From Saccharospirillum sp039982735 (GTDB lineage Bacteria > Pseudomonadota > Gammaproteobacteria > Pseudomonadales > Natronospirillaceae), in the NCBI RefSeq assembly GCF_039982735.1, contig NZ_JBDWXV010000010.1:248001-312000 (forward strand): DNA of 64,000 nt, written 5' to 3'. A model generated the notes under the pieces. The model worked only from the letters and a program-made list of their open reading frames with translations, was not told the DNA's origin and ran no database searches. This document shows positions 52,332 through 60,129 of this stretch, piece after piece. Position 1 is the first letter of the stretch. Each line of letters begins with the position of its first letter. The position numbers and the translations under genes were made by a program.

Positions 52332-53969
52332 ATGAAATATCTGCAAGCACAACGCGCGGTCGCCGCGCTCGCGGACGACGCACCTGCCTCAATCGTCCTG
52401 CTGGCAACGTCGTTTCAGAGTGAGAACCTCGATCGGTACTTACAGGCGCGACACGCCCTGGCAGGGCAACGGCTAACGGTTCAGCATTTGCCATTCAATA
52501 CGCTGGCACAACAAAGCTATACCGCCGCCAGCCTCGATGAAGTCTGGCTGATGCTGCCCTGGGACTGGTTGCCGGAAACCGACTGGCGCACCGGGTTGCC
52601 CGCACAACCACTGGGTCTGGCTGATCTGGAGGCGAGGTTGGCCGCACAGGAACAACGCCTGCAGCAACGCGGCATGCCCATTCTCTACCTCGATGCGCCC
52701 ATGCCACCGGTTATGGCCAGCCCGGCCCAGCAAGCGCAACTCGCAAACCGGCTGCGCGAAGCCGCGTATCGGGCTGGCGCCAGGTTGCTTGATGGCGAGG
52801 CCTTTGATCTGGCCAGTTTTCTGAACACCGGCGTTGCCATTGCAGGCCGCAGTGCCGATGCCATTGCCGAAGCCCTCTATGAGCAGCGCTACCCAAGCCC
52901 GAAGTCGCCGCGCAAGGTGCTGGTGACCGACCTCGATCAGGTCATGTGGCAGGGCATCATCGGTGAAGACGGCCTCGATGGCATTCAATACCGGCCCGAG
53001 GGCGCCGGCTACCCGCACTTCTTGTATCAGCAGGCGCTGCAGCGCCTGAAGCACGGCGGCACCCTGATCGCCGCTGTCAGTCGCAACGATGCCGACCTGG
53101 CCCGAGCTCCGTTTGAAACGGGCACCATGTCACTGAGTGAATCTGACCTTGTCGCCATTCTGGGCAGTTACCAGCCCAAGTCGGCCCAGATCCGTCACTT
53201 GCTGGAACAGCTGGATCTGGGTCTGGATGCCGTGGTGTTTGTCGACGACAACCCGGTCGAACTGTCGGAAGTCAGCACCGCGTTGCCCGACGTTCAGTGC
53301 CTGCAGTTTCCGGATTCCGTGGCTGCCTTTCCGGATTTTCTGGAACGGCTGCTAACGCACTTCGAGCAGGACACCACCAGTCAGGAAGACCGGCAACGCA
53401 CAGAACTCTACCGAACACGGCTTAAAGGCATGGCGCCGGTAAACGCCGAAGGGGCCGATCTGACGGACTTTCTGAGCTCACTCGACATGCAGCTCACCTG
53501 GCACGACCGCAGCCAGACACAGCGCGACCGAGCCTTGCAGCTGATCAACAAGACCAATCAATTCAATTTGAATGGCAAGCGCTGGACGGACGACGAGCTC
53601 GATGCAGTTCTTAGCCAGGGTGGCCGGCTGTACTCAGCCAGCCTGGCCGATGCGCACGGTGGCCATGGCGAGATCATGGCTTGCCTGATCGATGTGGAGG
53701 GCTGCATTCGTGCCTGGGTGATGTCATGCCGGGTGCTGCAGCGTCAGGTCGAGGCCGCGTTTTTGCATATTCTGTCTGAGCACTCAGTCGCCGGTGAGAT
53801 ACTGGTGTTCGACCGGGTGAACACCGCGCGCAACCGGCCCCTGCAGGATTTTCTGGACACATTGGCACTGAAACACAACCAAATTGAACGGGACAGGCTG
53901 GCGCAACAAACGCAGGCGGCGCGCGCCTTATTCACCCTTCACAACGCCACCGAAACGAGCCCTTCATGA
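52332..53969 (+). CDS. FkbH-like HAD-IIIC phosphatase/glyceryl transferase
   Basis: 545 residues. An SGNH-like N-terminal part (about 1-190) precedes a HAD domain: D200-L-D202-Q-V-M-W206 is the DxDx(T/V) nucleophile motif, SRNDADLARAPFE the second and VFVDDNPVEL the Asp-Asp metal site. The C-terminal part (about 370-540) has NKTNQFNLNGKRW and HGGHGEIMACL, typical of FkbH proteins with a GNAT-like end. FkbH-type enzymes take 1,3-bisphosphoglycerate, remove a phosphate and transfer glycerate to an ACP. The adjoining ACP is the likely partner. Overlaps the next hydrolase gene (ATGA). Confidence 0.86.
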   Translation: MKYLQAQRAVAALADDAPASIVLLATSFQSENLDRYLQARHALAGQRLTVQHLPFNTLAQQSYTAASLDEVWLMLPWDWLPETDWRTGLPAQPLGLADLEARLAAQEQRLQQRGMPILYLDAPMPPVMASPAQQAQLANRLREAAYRAGARLLDGEAFDLASFLNTGVAIAGRSADAIAEALYEQRYPSPKSPRKVLVTDLDQVMWQGIIGEDGLDGIQYRPEGAGYPHFLYQQALQRLKHGGTLIAAVSRNDADLARAPFETGTMSLSESDLVAILGSYQPKSAQIRHLLEQLDLGLDAVVFVDDNPVELSEVSTALPDVQCLQFPDSVAAFPDFLERLLTHFEQDTTSQEDRQRTELYRTRLKGMAPVNAEGADLTDFLSSLDMQLTWHDRSQTQRDRALQLINKTNQFNLNGKRWTDDELDAVLSQGGRLYSASLADAHGGHGEIMACLIDVEGCIRAWVMSCRVLQRQVEAAFLHILSEHSVAGEILVFDRVNTARNRPLQDFLDTLALKHNQIERDRLAQQTQAARALFTLHNATETSPS

Positions 53970-55714
53970 AGCAGCACACCTTCTGGCTACCCACCGACAA
54001 CAACGGTGCCGTTTTTGCACACTGGTTCGATGTAGAGGCGCACCGTGCGCCACCTGTGGTGCTGTGCCACCCGGTCGGCCCGGAATACATGCACTGCCAC
54101 ACGGCGCTGCGTCAGCTTGCGTTGCAATTGCAGGCCGCCGGTCAGGCAGCACTGGTGTTTGACCTGCCCGGTTATGGCAACAGCAGCGGTCAGTTAACCG
54201 AGCCCGGCATACTGGACGACTGGGAACAGGCCCTGATTGCGGTCACTGGCTGGGTGCAGCGGCACTGCGGTATCGCCCCTGTTTTACTGGCCATGCGGGC
54301 CAGCAGTTTGCTCACACCGGCGGTTGTTTCCCGTGTCCCGCTGGCAGGCCTGGTGTGGTGGTACCCGCACACCCGGGGCCAGACGTTCGTTCGCGACCTG
54401 AACCTGATTGATTTGCAACTGCACAGCCAGGCCCCGGAAGATGCTCCCTGCCTGACCGGGGGCGGCTACCCCATGCACCGCGACACAGCGGCGCAGCTTG
54501 AACAACGGTCGCTGGCCATAGAACCCGATTACCCACTGAATACGCTGGTTATTCATACCCCTGAACAGAAGCGCATTGCTGCGCTGGCCGGGCTTGAAGC
54601 GGCTGGCGGTCAGGTCGACCGCATCCGTTCTTCGGAACTGTCGGCCATGGCCCGCCAGGCCGAGGCATCGGTGGTTCCGCAACACGATATTGACCACCTG
54701 GTCGAGTGGCTCGGCTCACAATCAATCTCCTCCAAAGCTCATCAGCCCGAAAGCCTGGAGCCTGCAGATAGCTGGCAATCCACCGGGTTTACTGAGACAT
54801 CGCTGCGGGCCGGCGCCGTTTTTGGCATTCTGACCCGGCCGTCACGGTCTGAGAGCACGACCCCCTTGGTACTGATCCCCAATACGGGCGCTGGCCATCA
54901 TGCCGGGCCAAACCGGCTTCATGTTGACCTTGCCCGGCAGTTGGCGGCGCAGGGCATTGCCAGCGTTCGGCTGGACCTCGCGCATTTGGGAGACAGCCCG
55001 CAACACACCCATGCATTGAGCAATGAAGCCTACAACCTGACCGGTCGCGATGATCTGGCCGCCATGGCACGGGCAGTGATCGAGCTCGGCGCGTCCTCAG
55101 TGACCTTGCTTGGGGTGTGCGCCGGTGCCTATAACGCCTTTCAAGCGGCCCTTGCGCACCCGGACGTTCCTGTGGCCGGGCTGACGCTGATTAATGTGCA
55201 AACGCTGTACTGGCAACAGGGTGACGACAGCCGCATGCCTTCGGGTGCCCAATCGGCACTGACCCGCGCGCAATATGCGCAATCGACCAGCGACCCCAAA
55301 GCCTGGCTGCGATTACTCACCTCGCCGCGAAAGTGGCTGAACGTGGGGCGTCATCTGGTGGAACGCGTCGGCCGGGTTGCCCATGCAACCGGCCAGCGGC
55401 TCAGCCGGCATCTGTCACCCCTGGAGAGGGATCTTAGTCGGCTGACGGAGCGTGGTCTGGTGGTCCGTTTTGTGTTTTCACCAGATGAACCTGGTATGGC
55501 GGCTCTACAAGAGGCGGGCGGACGAACCCTGGCAAGGTTGATCCAAACCGGTCAGGTCAGCTGGGATCAGGTCGAACAGGCCGATCACACCTTCACCACC
55601 GCCGTTAGCCGGCAGCGGCTGATTGATCACCTCTGCCAGCAGTTAACCCTTGTCGATCACTCTTCAACTACTGTATCGACAGCGGGGCTCAGGGCGGAAA
55701 GCCAGGCATCATAA
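53966..55714 (+). CDS. Two-domain alpha/beta hydrolase fusion (R-type then C-type)
   Basis: 582 residues in two halves as in 48074-49879. N-terminal half: VLCHPVGPEYMHCHTALRQLALQ, FDLPGYGNSSGQ and A109-M-R111-A-S at the nucleophile elbow, so even the Gly of the elbow is lost. C-terminal half: IPNTGAGHHAGPNRLHVDLARQL, RLDLAHLGDSPQH and G383-V-C385-A-G387 with Cys. The two fusions share order and motifs, so they come from one duplication or one earlier fusion. Overlap of ATGA with the FkbH gene suggests joint action on its ACP product. Its 3' end overlaps the convergent SGNH gene by 58 bases. Confidence 0.83.
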   Translation: MKQHTFWLPTDNNGAVFAHWFDVEAHRAPPVVLCHPVGPEYMHCHTALRQLALQLQAAGQAALVFDLPGYGNSSGQLTEPGILDDWEQALIAVTGWVQRHCGIAPVLLAMRASSLLTPAVVSRVPLAGLVWWYPHTRGQTFVRDLNLIDLQLHSQAPEDAPCLTGGGYPMHRDTAAQLEQRSLAIEPDYPLNTLVIHTPEQKRIAALAGLEAAGGQVDRIRSSELSAMARQAEASVVPQHDIDHLVEWLGSQSISSKAHQPESLEPADSWQSTGFTETSLRAGAVFGILTRPSRSESTTPLVLIPNTGAGHHAGPNRLHVDLARQLAAQGIASVRLDLAHLGDSPQHTHALSNEAYNLTGRDDLAAMARAVIELGASSVTLLGVCAGAYNAFQAALAHPDVPVAGLTLINVQTLYWQQGDDSRMPSGAQSALTRAQYAQSTSDPKAWLRLLTSPRKWLNVGRHLVERVGRVAHATGQRLSRHLSPLERDLSRLTERGLVVRFVFSPDEPGMAALQEAGGRTLARLIQTGQVSWDQVEQADHTFTTAVSRQRLIDHLCQQLTLVDHSSTTVSTAGLRAESQAS

Positions 55715-56388
55715 CCGGCTTGATTCAGGTGGATGCCATCGCCGATGTGCATGGCCACGGCCAGGTTGTCGCTGTCGCTCTGCGGGGCATGGGGCGAGGC
55801 GACCAGTTCCACCTGTTCCGAGTCGGCAAAGGCCTCCTGGTAGGCGTCATTCCAGCGGCGAATATTGCGGTTATACCCCACCAGCCCAACGCGCTCATCC
55901 ATGGCGTGAATGGTCGTCAGTAAGACCGGGGGTTGCCCGGGCAGTCGCGAGACGATATCGCGCAGGTTGGCCACAGTTTGGTTGACCCGATAGCCCTGGG
56001 CGATGTCGTTGGCGCCCAGGCTGATAATCACAACCCGGGCGGTTGCCAGGCTCTGGTAGCTGTCCATTCGATCGAGCACGGCCGCCGTGGTGTCGCCCCG
56101 TATGCCGAGGTTCAGGGAACCAGGAAAGCGCTGTTCGTTGTCCATCAGTTCCAGATGGCTGTCGCCGAGCAGTACAATGGCACCGGCGCCGGTGGCGCTA
56201 TCCTGTTCCAGCAGCACTTGCTGGCGCTGGGCAGCATGCTCATCAAACATTGCGTCTCTGAGCGGCAGATCCGTTTGCCTGAAAAAGGCAATCGCGACTG
56301 TTGCCAGCGTGGCCAGCGCTACGGCGGTGATCAACAAAACCCATTTAAGACCCGGGCGCCGCCGTTTGATCAGGGGGTTTACAATCAT
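55657..56388 (-). CDS. SGNH/GDSL hydrolase, membrane-anchored
   Basis: 243 residues. One hydrophobic helix (about 15-36) suggests an anchor with the catalytic part in the periplasm. All four SGNH blocks are visible: GDSHLE with Ser77, NLGIRGDTT (Gly), SLGANDIA (Asn) and DGIHLNQAGYDAW near 220 with Asp and His. The family removes acyl groups such as acetate from glycans or lipids and sometimes transfers them. It overlaps the adenylation enzyme gene (ATGATT at 56388-56385). Its 3' end overlaps the plus-strand hydrolase gene for 58 bases. It may act as the O-acyl esterase that balances the acyltransferases. Confidence 0.87.
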   Translation of the reverse strand: MIVNPLIKRRRPGLKWVLLITAVALATLATVAIAFFRQTDLPLRDAMFDEHAAQRQQVLLEQDSATGAGAIVLLGDSHLELMDNEQRFPGSLNLGIRGDTTAAVLDRMDSYQSLATARVVIISLGANDIAQGYRVNQTVANLRDIVSRLPGQPPVLLTTIHAMDERVGLVGYNRNIRRWNDAYQEAFADSEQVELVASPHAPQSDSDNLAVAMHIGDGIHLNQAGYDAWLSALSPAVDTVVEE

Positions 56389-57935
56389 GCGGCCTCCGTC
56401 GTGACAAAACGTTTCAGAATGGTTTTCCGATCGTACTTGCCATTGGGCGTGCGTGGAAACGGCTGGTCGGTTCGCTCAATGCGAGTAGGCACCATATAAC
56501 CGGGTAACCGCGCTTTCATGGCATCGATCAGGTCTGTCTGGCTAGCGGACGAGTCGGCGTGAATCAGAGCGGCAATAAAAGGCTCCTCGCCTTCCTGTTC
56601 CGGGCTGAACACGACAACGGCTTCTTCAATGGCGTCCAGACTGTTCAACCCAGCTTCTATTTCACCCAGCTCAATGCGATAGCCAAGGTATTTGATCTGG
56701 TCGTCCAGACGGCCGAGATAATGCAGCAAACCGGCGTCATCGATCTGAACCAGATCGCCGGTGCAATACAGCGGGTCGTGGAATCGCTCGTGCCAGGGGT
56801 TTTGAATGAACACCTCGGCGGTCTTTTCCGCCAACCCCAAATAGCCATAGGCGACCGAGGTGCCGCGTACCAGCAACTCTCCCTGGGTACCCGGCTTACG
56901 GGACAGCTCACCCAGCTCGGTTCTGACCCAGATGTCCATGTTGCGCCGCGGTTTGCCAATCGGGATGGAGCGGGCGTCGGCGGCCGGCACCTCATCGATG
57001 ATGTGATACGTGCAATCGACGGTGATTTCTGTCGGGCCATACATATTGGTGAACTGAATGTGCGGGTACATCAGCATCCACTGGCGCACCACCGTTGGTG
57101 GTAAGGCTTCACCGGCGCACAGAATGTGCCGTACCTGGCGAAACGCCTCCGGCTTCAGGCGACGGGATTTGAGCAACAGGGTCAGCACCGACGGCACGCA
57201 GAAAAAGGTGGTAATGGCATGCTCGTCGAGCCAGCGGATCAGCCTGGGCAAGACGGCATTCAGGGCATCGTCGACCAGATGCAGAGTCGCTCCGGTCTTG
57301 AAGGCGGTGTAGAGATCGAAGGTCGAATTATCGAAATACAGCGGCGCGTGGTTGGCAATCTCGTCCTGGTCGGTTAGCTCGTAGGTTTCAACACACCAGT
57401 CAATGTAATCCACAATGGCTTTGTGCGGAATCATCACGCCCTTGGGTACGCCGGTGGAACCGGAGGTAAACAGCACATAGGCCAGGTCGATCGATAAATT
57501 GGCGCAGGTTGTAGGCTCAGAACTCAACGATGCATCTGCAAGTTGATTGACGTTGATGATCTCGATGCCGGCATCTTCCGGCAGGCGCTCCCGCAGCAGG
57601 GCTTCGCTGGTATCGCTGACCAGAATGACCTGGGAGTCGAGACTCTTAAGAATCGATTGCAGTCGTTGGGCGGGTGAATTCACATCAATGGGAACGTAGG
57701 CACAGTCGGCTTTCAAAATTCCCAGGATGCAGTGCATCGACTCCAGACTCTTGGGCATGAAAAACGCGACCATGGACTTGGCTGGTACGCCGCACCCTGA
57801 AAGATGGCGGGCCAGTCGGTTGGTGGCCTGATCAAGTGCCTGGTAGGTAATGGACTGATCGGCGCAACGCACGGCGATCTTGTCGGGGAAGCGGTGTGCC
57901 GAGGCGGTAAAAAAATCCTGGACCAACTGCGTCAT
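56385..57935 (-). CDS. Stand-alone adenylation enzyme (acyl/amino acid-AMP ligase)
   Basis: 516 residues from ATG 57935, chosen because AAGGAGGA lies five bases upstream; an upstream ATG gives 16 extra residues. Core motifs: VLFTSGSTGVPKGVM, FTNMYGPTEIT, YCTGDLVQIDD, LGRLDDQIKYLGYRIELGEIE, and PNGKYDRK with the catalytic Lys. Asp at the GrsA-235 position (YFDNSTFD) suggests an alpha-amino acid substrate. Pocket by eye is D-N-F-F-L-A-M-V-D-K, which I cannot assign. This resembles the XrtA-associated AMP-ligase (TIGR03098). It lacks a PCP domain, so it should load a free ACP such as that at 43106 or 52095. Confidence 0.87.
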   Translation of the reverse strand: MTQLVQDFFTASAHRFPDKIAVRCADQSITYQALDQATNRLARHLSGCGVPAKSMVAFFMPKSLESMHCILGILKADCAYVPIDVNSPAQRLQSILKSLDSQVILVSDTSEALLRERLPEDAGIEIINVNQLADASLSSEPTTCANLSIDLAYVLFTSGSTGVPKGVMIPHKAIVDYIDWCVETYELTDQDEIANHAPLYFDNSTFDLYTAFKTGATLHLVDDALNAVLPRLIRWLDEHAITTFFCVPSVLTLLLKSRRLKPEAFRQVRHILCAGEALPPTVVRQWMLMYPHIQFTNMYGPTEITVDCTYHIIDEVPAADARSIPIGKPRRNMDIWVRTELGELSRKPGTQGELLVRGTSVAYGYLGLAEKTAEVFIQNPWHERFHDPLYCTGDLVQIDDAGLLHYLGRLDDQIKYLGYRIELGEIEAGLNSLDAIEEAVVVFSPEQEGEEPFIAALIHADSSASQTDLIDAMKARLPGYMVPTRIERTDQPFPRTPNGKYDRKTILKRFVTTEAA

Positions 57936-57964
57936 GGTGTCCTCCTTAACGGTCGATATCCTGA

Positions 57965-57982
57965 TGCTCTGACAGCAGAGCA
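57965..57982 (-). promoter_or_regulatory. Hairpin in the leader of the adenylation gene
   Basis: A perfect 7-base stem (TGCTCTG and CAGAGCA) with a four-base loop lies 30 bases upstream of the ATG. No T-run follows, so it may be an operator or RNA structure controlling translation and not a terminator. Confidence 0.35.
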
Positions 57983-58022
57983 CGGGTTCTGATCATGGCG
58001 GCCCAATCATATAGTGAGAGTT

Positions 58023-59270
58023 TTATTGACCTGCGTCGATCAACTGCACTCTCAGCCCGATCAGCCATTGCCATTCCTCATCGTTGTCACTTTCGGTGTA
58101 CTGCACTTCCGCCTGACTTTGCCAGCGCGGACTCAGCACCCGCGTCCACCCCAGGTTGGCTTGCCACAGCGATTCTTCCAGCCACTGGTACGAGGTATCC
58201 AGCGTGGTGGTTGAACGCTGCGAGGCCTGATATTCAAACCCGAGTTCAACCCGGGCCGTGCGTTCCCGGTCGTCGGCAACATTGCTGCCGGCCAGCGTCA
58301 GCTCCTGCTCCTGATCACTCAGTTCCAGCAGTGCCGAGACCGTCAGATCCCGCTGCCATTGTACGTCGGACAGGCTCAGCGTGAACTGGCGGGTAATGGC
58401 CAGCGCTTGCTGGTCTACCGCTGTGTTCTGGTTGCCAATGGTCTGCGAACTGAGGGTGTCATCCACCGATCTCGCCAGCTGCACCTGCCACAGACCCAGC
58501 TCGGTTTCTCGCTGCCACCGGGCCGACAGGCTGTAAGTTTCCAGCTCCTGCTGCTCGCGACTGGCTTCAATCCACTGGCCGTTCAGGTTCCAGGTATTCA
58601 CCTGGGTCTGGTACTGCCAGCCCAATCCATACCGCCACTCACTGAGCCCCGACTCGCGCTCCTGATAGCGGGTTTCGGCCTGCCACAGGGTTTGCCGGCT
58701 CTGCTGAAAAGCGGGGGCATACCCCGCCTGCCAGCCCTGGTCTTCCACCTCCGACAGCACCAGATCATCATCGACCTGGCGATTGTTCTGCCAGTCCCAC
58801 TCTGCTTCCAGCCGGTGAATCAGCCTCTGGCCCTGTCGACGCTGAAGGGCTACCAGGGTAGCCACCCGGTCATCAATGGTTCGGGCTTGGCTGAAGTCGA
58901 CCTCGTCTTCGGTATGCTGATGTTCCAGTGCCACAGACAACACCTCGTCACTGGATGTCCAGACAATGTCGTTCTCGGCCTGCCAGGGGGTGGTTGGCTG
59001 CCACTCTTCGAGGGGCGATGTGACCGCTACGTTTGCCGCGGATGTCCAGTCAACCCAGGGTGTTTCCAGTTCGAACTCGAACTCCGGCGTTACGGACCCG
59101 GTTGTTTCGGTACCGTCATTGGCCAGCGCACCGGTCGCCGCCGCTTCCAGTGACCATTCGGCCAGCGCCGGTTCAACCGCAGCGATCAGCGCCAGCAACA
59201 CCACCTGCCGGCCAAACAGCCGGGGTGTTGAGCACCGTGGGTCATAGCTGCTATTGCTGGTACACAACAC
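58023..59270 (-). CDS. Outer-membrane beta-barrel protein, PEP-CTERM system-associated
   Basis: 415 residues with a signal peptide (hydrophobic QVVLLALIAAVEPALA before EWS, about residue 38). The mature chain is built of alternating polar and aromatic strands with many Gln, Trp and Glu residues, ending in WLIGLRVQLIDAGQ. That is the TIGR03016-type barrel found in XrtA EPS loci, thought to form the outer-membrane exit for the glycan. It overlaps the kinase-like gene by 20 bases. Because that overlap includes the signal-peptide start, the true start might lie a few codons further in. Confidence 0.8.
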   Translation of the reverse strand: MLCTSNSSYDPRCSTPRLFGRQVVLLALIAAVEPALAEWSLEAAATGALANDGTETTGSVTPEFEFELETPWVDWTSAANVAVTSPLEEWQPTTPWQAENDIVWTSSDEVLSVALEHQHTEDEVDFSQARTIDDRVATLVALQRRQGQRLIHRLEAEWDWQNNRQVDDDLVLSEVEDQGWQAGYAPAFQQSRQTLWQAETRYQERESGLSEWRYGLGWQYQTQVNTWNLNGQWIEASREQQELETYSLSARWQRETELGLWQVQLARSVDDTLSSQTIGNQNTAVDQQALAITRQFTLSLSDVQWQRDLTVSALLELSDQEQELTLAGSNVADDRERTARVELGFEYQASQRSTTTLDTSYQWLEESLWQANLGWTRVLSPRWQSQAEVQYTESDNDEEWQWLIGLRVQLIDAGQ

Positions 59271-60111
59271 CGGTCACCCGTTCAGCGCCTATTGCCTCCA
59301 CCGCGTCTTCAATGGCGTCCATGCTGGCCCGGCCATACGGCACGGTAATCACCGACTGGTCGCAGAACTTGGACAGTACCCGGGCTTCGCTGTTCGCCAG
59401 CACCGGCGGTGTATTGATCACGATGAAGCGGTCCGGGTAGCGGTTTTTCAATTCATAAATCAGGTGTTCCATGCCCTGAGATGAGAATTGCTCGACGCTG
59501 ATGCCGGTTTCATTACCGGCCGGTATCACCGCCACCCGATCAATGCCCGAAGGATAAATAATTCGATCCAGCCCCAGCGAGCGGTCTTTCAGGTAATCGG
59601 TAACACCCACCGACAGCGGGGCGGTCACCAGGCGTTGCAGGTCGGAACCGTAGGGGTTGCAGTCGACCAGCAATGCCGAGGAGTTGAGGTCGAGCGCAAA
59701 GGATATGGCGAGGTTCATGGGCGTCAGAATTGAATTGCTGTTCACGTCGACCGAGGTGAGCATGACGACGATGTTGCCACCATTGGTGTTGGCGCTACCA
59801 GCCGTGCTTTTCTCTATCAGCTTGATACGCAACTCACGGTAGGCATTGAGCACAGCGCGGTTTTTCATACCGGAATAGACGAGCTTGTTCTTTTTCATAT
59901 CGGCCTTCGACATCGGATCCGGATTGGGCATTAATTCAAGCGACGCCTGGCGGGTCAGCCGATGCTCCTGGGGCAGCAGGTCGGTAATAATGTCTGCCCC
60001 CCGCGGCTTTTCGCGTACGGGTTTGGTTTCACTTTGCAGCTCAAAATCAGCCGCCTGGCTGCGTTGCGCCTTGTTTTTCTCCAATGCTCGCAAGAGCTTA
60101 CTGTTATCCAT
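59251..60111 (-). CDS. BY-kinase-like ATPase (XrtA-associated tyrosine autokinase), Walker A lost
   Basis: 286 residues. The region around 112-160 aligns with CpsD/EpsG-type kinases (VVMLTS, then NLAISFALD and LLVDCNPYG), and the Walker B-like RFIVINTPPVL is near 225. However, residues 119-131 read TSVDVNSNSILTP where the Walker A G-x-x-G-x-G-K-T should be, so the Lys and Gly that hold ATP phosphates are absent. The Walker A' Asp is present. No Tyr cluster is at the C-terminus. It may be a pseudokinase that only binds the Wzz-like protein encoded beside it. Next to genes of the export complex. Confidence 0.85.
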   Translation of the reverse strand: MDNSKLLRALEKNKAQRSQAADFELQSETKPVREKPRGADIITDLLPQEHRLTRQASLELMPNPDPMSKADMKKNKLVYSGMKNRAVLNAYRELRIKLIEKSTAGSANTNGGNIVVMLTSVDVNSNSILTPMNLAISFALDLNSSALLVDCNPYGSDLQRLVTAPLSVGVTDYLKDRSLGLDRIIYPSGIDRVAVIPAGNETGISVEQFSSQGMEHLIYELKNRYPDRFIVINTPPVLANSEARVLSKFCDQSVITVPYGRASMDAIEDAVEAIGAERVTGVVYQQ

Positions 60112-60129
60112 TCATACTCCGGCATGGCC

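Noticed and set aside
52332..53969. FkbH plus acyl-CoA dehydrogenase as a full methoxymalonyl-ACP pathway
   Set aside because: The O-methyltransferase and 3-hydroxyacyl dehydrogenase genes of that pathway are not in the window, so the full pathway was not claimed.
58359..59153. 264-codon plus-strand frame across the barrel gene
   Set aside because: Antisense to the barrel gene; no start signal and no domain.
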